Source: Diphasiastrum complanatum
Lineage: Eukaryota; Streptophyta; Lycopodiopsida; Lycopodiales; Lycopodiaceae
DNA length: 64,000 bases
Direction of reading: 5' to 3'
NCBI GenBank assembly: GCA_029204225.1
Contig: MU831892.1
Coordinates: 34,179 to 98,178, forward strand
The first letter of the stretch is position 1; each line of letters opens with the position of its first letter. A program made the translations under genes and the position numbers. The notes under the pieces were generated by a model that made no database searches, had not been told where the DNA came from, and worked only from the letters and a program-made list of their open reading frames with translations. Positions 55,598 through 64,000 of the stretch are shown here, in pieces.

Positions 55598-56044
55598 TCA
55601 GAACTCAAAGTCCAGAAAACTCTTTCTTAGATTACCTTCTAATTCCCAAGAATCCTCATCAGAATATCCTTTCCAATGAACCAGATGCTCAATAACATCC
55701 CGATTTCGCAATCGCTTGGATCTTGTGTCAAGAATCTTTTCAGGTTCTAAAGGAATCCTCTCAGATAAGTCTTCAAACAAATCTAGATTAGTACCAGAAC
55801 CAATATGATCTCCCTCATGTAAACTCATCTTCAGACGACTTACATGAAACACAGGATGAGCCTTGGTTCCCTCTGGTAACTCTAATCGGTAAGCTAAAGA
55901 TCCAATCTTTTTCAAGATTCTAAAAGGTCCATTGTACCTAGCAGACAGTTTGTAATGCTTCCCAGTATGCATTACCTTAGAATCCTTCGGAATTCTAAAA
56001 TACTCCCAATCTCGAACTTTAAACTCCCAGGGCGATCTTTTCAT
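55598..56044 (-). pseudogene. Nested gypsy: integrase C-terminus with chromodomain
   Basis: A 148-codon open stretch. First a GKHYKLSARYNGPFRILKKI block with KAHPVFHVSRLKMSLHEGD (the SH3-like integrase end), then a chromodomain (EPEKILDTRSKRL, EHLVHWKGYSDEDSWE). It is the only long ORF left in this element. Confidence 0.92.
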
Positions 56045-59000
56045 ATTAGCAAAATGTATTACTATTCACCGGATTCTTATTCTATACTTGAAAATAAGAG
56101 AACGTGAATGTAACTACGCTTAAAGACATGAGAGTTGCTCCACAAAAATCCTTTCCACTAGAAAAGTTCCAGATTTATGCGAATCTACTCTCCTTATGAT
56201 GCCAATAAAGAACTGTAGTCTCCTACTTCTTCACTCTAGACATGGCACAACATGTCATTCCAAAGTCAAAGTTGAATCTAGAACACATCTAGACCTCAAT
56301 ATACTTAAGCTTTGATCTAGAATAACTTAAGATTTACCAAGCTTCATTACTGAAGCCATGGGCTTTTTGGTTCCACCAATTATCCAACTCCAACTGAGTT
56401 TTCCAAGATAATTTTATTTTCAAACACAAAATAATTAGAACGAAAAGTTCCAACATATCTTATGTAAATCACCCATTACCTGAGTCACAAAAGAACTCAT
56501 AATGGCTGTGACTTACAATCGATACAACTTATCTACAATATCAATAGATAAAGATATCTTGTAGACTCACCAAACAACTTAGGCGCTTTCTATAGTCTTT
56601 ATCGGAATAAACATAACCAATTTGGTTAACCGGTCAACTATGACCCAAATTGCAACATTCTTGTTTATTTGTACACGGTAAACCAACTACAAAATCCATG
56701 GAGATACTATCCCACCACTTAGTAGGATTATCTAATGGATGCAACAACCCACTAGCCTTCACACATTACTCCACTGGCACTGTTATCAATTCAACACAAG
56801 ATTCTACGAAAGGCATTAACTTTGGCCAAAAGAAAATCCTCCGTACCAAATCTATGCACCAAGAGAGAAATTGTCATAAGACACTTCTCAACAATATGTC
56901 TATGTTTTCTGACTAGTTTATGCATGCAAATAAACTCAGTCCACTGTCTCATAGTGAATCCACAGGATTAAAAATTTGCGCAAAAACACATGATCCCACT
57001 ATGAATCAATACATAGCATATCTCCACAGATCATACCCAATCTGTATATATTAGATGCCTAACTGAGAATCTTGTAACCCAGTTATCATGAGAAAGACTA
57101 TCTCTCAAAGAGCGCTTTTTCATAGTATGAGAAACCAAAATCTCAATCAAAGATTTATTCCCAAAACAATATAATATTTGCCAAAATTTTCTTTCTTTGC
57201 ATCAACTCTTAGTTCTCACTAACTCAAGTTGATCAAACCAACAAGGAACCACCTAAACAACCCTTTCTTGGAATAGGATCACCTAATACCAACCTATCTG
57301 GGTCACGATTAGTGACTTCCTATTCATACAATAATTACTTAAAAAACTTTCCCATATATCTTCTAATTGGATTTCTTAACAATCCTTAGAAGATTCCAAC
57401 ATCATTTATAATATCCTATCAACTCTGATTCAAAATCAAGTCCTTCATCTATATACATTACGGATTCAATCTAGAATCAATAATATAGATGTTTTTCCCC
57501 AGGCAACTTCCTATCAATTACTTCTCCCCCTTTTAACAGGAAACTCCACAAGTTTCTAATAAAAGTCATATCACACCAGATACAATCTAGGAGAAGTCTT
57601 ACTGAAAATCCCACTGAACCGGACAAGTTGATAGCAAATGTTGCATCAATTGACTCCAAGACGGTTAATGACCCAACATACTAGCATAGAAACTTATCCA
57701 AATGTATTTTTCTTTGATAATAGAAACCATTACCTCTTGGGAAACTGACTTGAATAGATCAGAAAAGGATTCGCACATGGATCAACGAATTGTTTCCAAT
57801 TGGTTATCCATGAATACCATTGTTAGTCTATAGAAAACTATTTAACCTTTCATGCACTATCATCCAAGGAACTCATGTAGATACTTTACCTTCCAAGGAA
57901 TTACATGAAATCGGGTTGTTAGATTCAAAAACAAGAAATTTTTAAATATATAAGATAGCACTCAAGGTTCCCTATTTGGCGATTTGAGATATCCATAAAG
58001 GGGTCATGACCAATATCTCAAAATTCCGACAAAAAAAACCCTCTTGTGACCCATAACAATTGGCATCATTCAAGTCATACGACTTAATTTTGGTCACACC
58101 GATTAGTTAGTTTCAAATCACCTTTTTGAAATTGCCTGCGTCCCATACCACAGGTTCTTCCTCCAAGATGACCATCCACTTTCCGATCAATCATTCCAAA
58201 AATCATATGATTTCATTGGAACTCACAAGATCATCAAAGATTTACACAAAATTTCAAAATTCGATAAATGATTAAGGTAACTTTAGAATCTCATTTATCG
58301 GTACTATGCCAAGTTTCCAAGAATTACTAAATTCCAGCCTCATAGTACAAATTCCAACTCATATCCTCTTTCTGCCGTTTCCAAATCTTAATGGTCACCG
58401 AAAAGGATTTTAGCTATTCATTGTTTCATTTGCGTCATTCACAAGGCAAACACAAGTTTTTTCTCTGAATAAAAGTTCTTAAAAGCTCTTACCCATTCTA
58501 GGCAGCATGCATGGACCAATCTTGGTAATGGAAACTTCATTTCACTAATTAAATGAGCTACTGATTTAATTTTGTTGTTGACAATCAATAAGTTATAAGA
58601 ATAATCTCCCATTCCTTATTGAAAACAATCAAAAGAAGGTTTAGAACCGCACTGCTTATTTACATCATGCCAAAGCGTTCAATCGATTTGCAGCAAGCAC
58701 CTTTCACATTTCCACCAGGAAAGAAACAACAGGCCGCAAGCAATCACTGATTGAACCACAAAACCATTCAAACCAAATCCAGCATACCTCACAATAAGCT
58801 GAAAATTGTCATTCCATGCCAGGCCGGAAAAACAGAATCGAATCAACAATCACATAGCACTTTACTAAATTGATTCATCCAAATCAAAGGTGAAACACCT
58901 ACTTGAATGATGACCAATTTATCAAAAACCGACTGATTGTCACCCCCTCGATTCCATCAGAATCGACTCACACCTTGCCACTCCAATGACTCGATTGGCT
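56045..59000 (-). pseudogene. Nested gypsy: decayed pol and gag interior
   Basis: Translation in mixed frames shows integrase core pieces: GLLHPLDNPTKWWDSISMDF with VVGLPCTN (56760-56660) and an IVDRLTK-like remnant near 56625. Upstream of about 56800 no domain could be assigned with confidence. At 3.4 kb the interior is shorter than a full chromovirus, so deletions are likely. Confidence 0.65.
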
Positions 59001-59828
59001 GCTCTGATACCAATATAACGTCCCCCAGGACTCCCAACCGAGATAGAGCTTCCTACAACACCAAAGGGAGAATTGCAGTAGACGAAACTGTCCCAACCAA
59101 ACCTAGACCATCCGATCTAGCCCCGAGCAATCCATGAGAAAGGCAATCCACATGAGAAAGGCGCTTCACAGACTGACAACATAACGACCACAGACTCTTC
59201 CATGATCCTCATAGACACTGGTGAGGGTATATATAGAATATAGCCAACCCCACCTACCCATGCACTGAATCCACATGGAAGTACTCTAACTGATCATGCC
59301 AAACCCCCATGCATGTCCACTGCATGTAGGTACTCCTAACTCATAATAGCAAAGACCCATGCATAGACACAATGCATGTACATCCTATCCCATACTAGGA
59401 TGCAACACACATGTCTATACCGCATGCAAGCATAGCCTAAGATCCTACTTAGCTATTACCCAAATTAGGCATGGCCCCTACATCTAAGGTAGCCCCCTAA
59501 TGGTACAAACCCCCCATTAGGGCCATAACATGTCTCTTTGCGACATTTTCATCTTTCGCAAATTGTTCACGATAGATGACAATTCTTCTGCTTGAAGAAG
59601 AAATCTAGAATATTTCACGAACTGTTCAAGATAGTTTCGCGACAGGTGAGCTTCTACAGGTAACTGTTTTGCGAATCTTTCGAGTTGATTGCAAGACAAA
59701 GTTCACGAATCCTTCGAGGTTGATCACGAATAAAAATGTTTCAAGTTCGCGTTTGTTTCTTATTCTTTGTCAAGTAAACTTTGCACTTTGTTACTAGAAT
59801 CAAGATCTGTTTGATCAGTTGGTCTACA

Positions 59829-59957
59829 ATTTTTTGGGTAAGTTGCGATGCCATTTTCTGAAATGATATGACCTAATACAATACCGTGTGTTACCGAGAT
59901 CTGGCAGAGTTCAGGGAGATGTCGAATCATTGACATTGGATAAAATTTTTCTCAAGT
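59829..59957 (-). pseudogene. Gypsy RT segment (right half of the interrupted copy)
   Basis: The minus strand matches 61340-61500 (NFIQCQRF, degraded). It ends abruptly at a junction near 59957, where copy 2 of the Pro/Gln-rich module starts. Confidence 0.8.
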
Positions 59958-61230
59958 AAAATGGCGCCATCATCGACTTGCCTTAGTGTCAAGAGCAGTA
60001 GATGTTGTATTGAAGCTCATTCACCAACCATACCATCTTCTTGGTAGTTAGTGGTAATTGCTCCCATAGGCCGATGTCAGGGAAGGACCGTTGGAAATTA
60101 GGATAAGGCATAGGGTTGTAAGGGAGAAGATTTGAAAATTGTGGGGAAGAGGGATTTGGGGAATAGGAGGGTGGAGGGGATTGGGGTTTCAGAGGAAGCG
60201 ATTGTGGATTTAGAGGAGGAGATTGTGGATTGAGAGGAGGTGAAGTTGGAGTTGTTGGAAGTTTCGGGGGAGAGGAAACACGTAAAGGAGAAGAATGAGT
60301 AGAAATGGATGGAATCTAGGTGAGTAACTGTAGAGAAAAATCATCTACGTTGACTGAGGAGTCAAGTAGAGGGGACATATGTACAGGAGAGGGTTTTTTT
60401 TGGAATAGTGGAGTCAAATCATGTGTTAAGCGTGAAGGAAGGGGTGGAAGTGGTAACGAATGGGGTAGTTAGTGGTTGAGATAGGGAAATGGTAGGAAGA
60501 GGAGATGTTGTCGGCATTGCTAAAGTTCCCTGAGTGGCTTGGACCCCTCCAGAGCCAGATGCGCCTGCATCCCTAGAGCTGTTTGCTGCTGCTACCGCTT
60601 GTCATCTTGCTGCAGCCTATTGGAGGAGGGCTTCCTGTTGTGCTAGTACCTCCTTTGGGACCTGAGAAGGTTTAAGGCTCCCATCTGATTCAACGTATTC
60701 GGCTCCTATGTCACTGGATAAAATATATGGAGCGATGTCGACATCAGTACTGACTGCCTTGTCTTTTTGTTTCTTGGTGGGTGGTGTCGGTGTGGTCACA
60801 GCTACTTGTGGCCTGGTTCGCTTTCTGGTGCTAGGGAACAATGTCTTGAGGCCCTTGAGAGCGACGGTTGTCTTGCGTCCCATTGTAGCCTTACATTGTT
60901 TGAGAACCAAGTAGAGTTTTTCAACGATCTTTTCTATCCACTTAAACGTGTGCGTGGTGGGGTCGTTCAGCGTCATGGTCAACGCAAAGAGGTCACTTGG
61001 TGGAATGCGATCCATGCGGACTATGTGTACCTCAGTCAGGATCAGAAGAATTTTTGTGGCGGCTCGTAGCTTGGGATCATGAATGAGATGATGCCATCAT
61101 GGGTGTGAGCGATGGTTTTGTTGTCGTCGAGCAAGAAAGTAATCAGGAGCCTAGAGGATAGGTGCATTGGTAAGGGCTTCTTTGAGTTGATTGAATGCGA
61201 CGTGTTGTTTATCAGTCCATTTGGGGACAA
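59958..61230 (-). pseudogene. Unrecognised Pro/Gln-rich ORF fused to gypsy RT, copy 2
   Basis: Same order as copy 1: VRMDRIPPSDLFALTMTLND (60990-61020), KKQKDK basic stretch, SLKPSQVPKEVLAQQEALLQ (open from 61015 to 60617), proline units near 60200, and QRSFPDIGLWEQLPL near 60080. Relative to copy 1 it lacks a ~40-bp block (the QMIVQQH part) and the Gln-rich coiled coil, which is cut off at the duplication junction. Confidence 0.55.
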
Positions 61231-61660
61231 CAACTACTTTTTAGATTAATCATGCTTTATTAACGAAGTTGAAATTAAAGCACCGATAGCAGTTGGCGTG
61301 GCCAAGGAAAGAATACACTTCGCAAATGGTACGTGGTTCCGGTAGATTTTGAATGATGAGGATCTTTTCTGGGTCAGTTGCGATGCCATGTTTTGAAATG
61401 ATATGGCCTAATACAATACTGTGTGTTACTAAGATTTGGCATTTTTCAATGTTCAGGGAGATGCCGAATCGTTGACATTGGATAAAATTTCTCTCAAGCA
61501 CAAACAGATGTCGCAATTCTTCTTAATGTGCACCTAAATCATCCAAGTAAACTTCTAGGGTGTCGCCCATCTGCTGAGAAAAGGCAGCTTGCATAACACG
61601 TTGGAAGGTGCAACGATGCCAATGTTGAAAGTAAATCTTGTTTATGCGATGGCTAGATCT
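61231..61660 (-). pseudogene. Ty3/gypsy reverse transcriptase fragment
   Basis: Minus strand: TFQRVMQAAFSQQMGDTLEV, catalytic YLDD (61538-61549), a stop, then NFIQCQRFGISLNIEKCQIL, GHIISKHGIATDPEKI and LPEPRTICEVYSFLGHANC. It is closely related to the fragment at 26667-27290. Motif A and everything upstream are missing; the 5' break is near 61660. Confidence 0.92.
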
Positions 61661-62488
61661 ACTCACGATGTCGTGTAGTATAGAGAGGATCGTCCACTTT
61701 TTAAAAACTCCTCCTGCAACTTTGTCGCAACATGAACAAGAAACGAAGGTCGAATGAAAACAATTCGCGAAAGTCAACGTCCCTTGACTCAAAGCACAAA
61801 CGATTCGCAAATCATTCGTGAATCGTAAACCCACCTCCAGGACCGCAACCGCAAAGGGACGCAAAACGAAAGATTACGAAAGAAATGATAAGAACGAAAG
61901 CAAACGAAGCAAACGAAACAAACGAAGGGAAATCTTTTGCGCTGCCCCAGCTGAAATGAGTGGCAGCGACGGAGAGTAACTAATTAGTTGATTAGCGTTA
62001 ACTAGTCTTGTGATTCTGCGTTTAGCTATCTTGTAAACTCCACACAGTGGAGATATAAACTATCCTTTCTGGATCATAAACATATACGAGAATAGACATA
62101 ATTACTATAAGAGACAGAGAGAGAGAGAGACGTAGCGAGTAGAGCAGAAAAGAAAAAAACTAGAGCTGTGCATGAAAGTCTGCCAACGAGTAGAACACAA
62201 TGAAAGAGCAGAGTGTCATTCTGCCAACGAGCGAGACACTGACGATCTCGCTTTAAAAATTAAACTTATAATACAGTTGCTCTATTTTCGTGCATCTCCT
62301 TGTCTTGCGTCGTCTGTCTTGATTGCTAGAATGGAATGTGTTCTGTGATGTGTAGTCGCGTGTCTAGGTTCCTGTGAAGCTTCCGCACAAAATTCAAAGA
62401 CACAAAATCGTTCGCGAACGCGAAAACGAAAACGAAAAAGAAACAGTTTTGCTTTCGCGACACGAAACAATTTTCGCTTCCGCGACAA
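61661..62488. other. No gene; CGAA-rich sequence with TTCGCGAA words
   Basis: Many ACGAAA, TTCGCGAA and CGCGAC words (61740-61930 and 62400-62490) and an AGAGAGAG run near 62120. Word usage resembles the U3 part of the nested copia LTR, so this may be a degraded LTR. A GATATAAAC TATA-like site lies near 62050. Confidence 0.4.
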
Positions 62489-62608
62489 ATACATCTTAAG
62501 TTTGATAAGAAAAGAGGGTCTTCTTCGTTGGGCACACTCGCTTAATAAAAGAAAGAAAATAAGAAGGAAAATACATCTTAAGTTTGATAAGAAAAGAGGG
62601 TCTTCTTC
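62489..62608 (+). repeat. 38-bp direct repeat pair
   Basis: The 38 bases at 62489-62526 (starting ATACATCTTAAGTTTGATAA and ending GGGTCTTCTTC) are repeated exactly at 62571-62608, 44 bp further on. Confidence 0.9.
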
Positions 62609-62699
62609 TTCTTTCCTTCTTTCAATTATGTTTTCGATATGCGCTTTAGAGGAGGGGACCAAGATCGTACCTATCCTTCGAACAATACAAGTTTGATTC

Positions 62700-64000
62700 T
62701 TTGAAAATTTTTGTATGTGAGTAAATTCATGGTTTGGGTAAAACAAATATATATGGAGCACACACAAGGTCACTATGATACATGGATAGCTTGAGCTTCC
62801 AAAATTTCTGAAACAACCTCTAGGCTAAAATTGTACGAAAGTAGTTTGTTAAAAGTTTTTCTATTCAAGTCATTGATGCCTTATCATGGACAACAAAGAA
62901 CCATATGTTACCATGATTTACTACCATTTTTAGTACAAACTTTTAGAATTGATTTAGAGATAAAATTTAAACTATGGATTTCATAATGTATTATGATTTA
63001 TATCTACAACTATTGTAATCATATTAGGAGAAATAATAAGGGTAACAATTGCATATTTTGATGAATAATATCTAAACGGAAAGAGGTCTTGTCTAAGATT
63101 CATAGTAGCATATCATCATGGTGTTGATCCTTGCTAGATGTAAGGCTCAAACCAAGCAGCAGCATGAGCGCAGGCTTCCTTGCTAGCTGTGACAGCCACC
63201 AGGTTTAGTCGCCAGGCCTAAATTTGCTTCCTCGCGATATAGATACCAACTCGAGGCTTAGATTTTGCTTCCTTGCGATAGCACCACCGACACAATTTAG
63301 CTCAGGGCCTAGATTTTTTCTATGATCTCGCTACATAACCATTCACGAACACCAAATTGCAAGAACGACTAGATGCATGTTACTCCACACATGGGATTTT
63401 CCTCCAAAATACAGTTCTGTTCCATGCATGATACAATTTTGTGCACATGTGCTTGTCCATAAAGACAACTCTAGGCTAAAAATGTAATGAGCGCATTTCT
63501 AAGGATCATAATAATAGCCATTAATCTAAATGAAGAGCAGTCGATAACAAGTTCTTAAACTTGTGATGTACCCTGCGTCCAAAAGTTCTCTAGCTTATTC
63601 CAAAAGTCTGCAATTAGTTCAGAGAGTAAAAGTATCACGTTCAGGTTATCTTGCTGTCCATTATGAGAACCAAGGCATCCAACTAGGTCTGAATTGTGTA
63701 ACCTATCAAATATCAGTGCATTTATTTTAATCCATAGACATGCAAATCATGACTTCTAGACCCCGTAACATCCTCCTTTTAGCTACCAGATTAATAGCAA
63801 GATGTGATAAGATAGCATTTTCACTTATGGCCTAGCAAAAGATAGCAAAAGGATAATGCGATTGTCGTTGTGGTCATTCATTCTTGAATTGTGTTCGAAC
63901 AAATCTTGGTTAGCTCGTCTACAATCATTGGCATATAACTACAATTTGAAGATAGATATGGTTTTTGTATGAAGCAAATGTTATAGATGTGATCAGATAA
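62700..64000. other. No gene seen
   Basis: AT-rich sequence with no ORF of note. Around 63170-63330, about three loose copies of CAGGCCTAGATTT, TTGCTTCCT(T/C)GCGATA and CACCA occur with a period near 75 bp. Confidence 0.4.

Larger units (their letters stand above)
55088..59530 (-). mobile_element. Complete nested Ty3/gypsy chromovirus (4.44 kb)
   Basis: LTRs at 55088-55569 (482 bp) and 59014-59530 (517 bp). They differ by point changes and by a ~36-bp block, missing from the left LTR. On the minus strand each LTR starts TGTTA(C/T)GGCC and ends ...GTTATA, so the termini are TG...TA rather than TG...CA. A primer site (59001-59012, TGGTATCAGAGC) and a purine tract (55571-55583, AGTGGGGAGGTA-like) border the interior. 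A 5-bp TGTCT duplication flanks the whole element, which fixes its ends exactly. Confidence 0.92.
54554..59828 (-). mobile_element. 5' LTR of nested copia element, split by a gypsy insertion
   Basis: The two LTR parts, 54554-55087 and 59536-59828, together match the 824-bp LTR at 50616-51439. The gypsy element (55088-59530) sits between them with a TGTCT target duplication (55083-55087 and 59531-59535). The LTR ends ...GTCTACA at 59828, where gypsy RT of the host module resumes. The copia's own target duplication is T-rich and imperfect. Confidence 0.93.

Noticed and set aside
62282-62773. 163-codon minus-strand ORF near the right end
   Set aside because: Its length comes from the CGAA-rich segment and the 38-bp repeat; repeated Phe/Arg runs and no domain.

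Overview
The window looks like nuclear DNA of a land plant: AT-rich, one spliced protein-coding gene visible, and otherwise decayed transposable elements of plant type. These include Ty3/gypsy chromoviruses, Ty1/copia elements with initiator-Met-tRNA-like primer sites, LINEs, a CACTA transposase and long (CT)n tracts. The large TE-filled intron and heavily mutated elements suggest a big-genome lineage such as a fern, lycophyte, gymnosperm or large bryophyte. That is inference; the sequence does not settle the species.

The one host gene I recognise is a Lunapark homologue (ER three-way-junction protein) on the minus strand. A 5'-UTR exon ends near 23089, the first coding exon is 21585-21848 and the next is 9924-10068. 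An 11.5-kb intron separates the coding exons and the 3' exons lie outside the window. The intron holds an ORF1-bearing LINE piece, an ORF2-bearing LINE (10892-15150), an internally deleted LINE (15151-15703) and a pol-less LTR element (17171-19995), all antisense to the gene.

Left end (1-9900): a nearly full-length Ty3/gypsy chromovirus (plus strand, 5 stops, 2 frameshifts) with its polypurine tract and 3' LTR; the 3' LTR and chromodomain tail of a second gypsy on the minus strand (6655-7260); and a repeat pair enclosing hairpins (8274-9152). A cluster of GC-rich hairpins lies at 9619-9747.

Middle (24-42 kb): a 118-bp foldback; two successive copia 3' ends; a gypsy/copia chimera; a copia element cut at 33035 by a palindrome-rich sequence; a deleted copia with PBS; a shrunken CACTA transposase; a gypsy integrase scrap; a second palindrome-rich sequence behind a 118-bp (CT)n tract; and a LINE endonuclease fragment.

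Right end (42.7-62 kb): two head-to-head copia elements bordered by minisatellites, then a three-level nest. A gypsy-derived RT segment fused to an unrecognised Pro/Gln-rich ORF is tandemly duplicated. Its left copy carries a copia element (50616-59828), whose right LTR in turn carries a whole gypsy chromovirus (55088-59530) with a TGTCT target duplication. The last 2 kb has no recognisable gene. No tRNA, rRNA or CRISPR is visible. The features most likely to be new are the palindrome-rich GC islands, the LINE tail-to-head chains sharing a 3' stem-loop, and the duplicated chimeric module.
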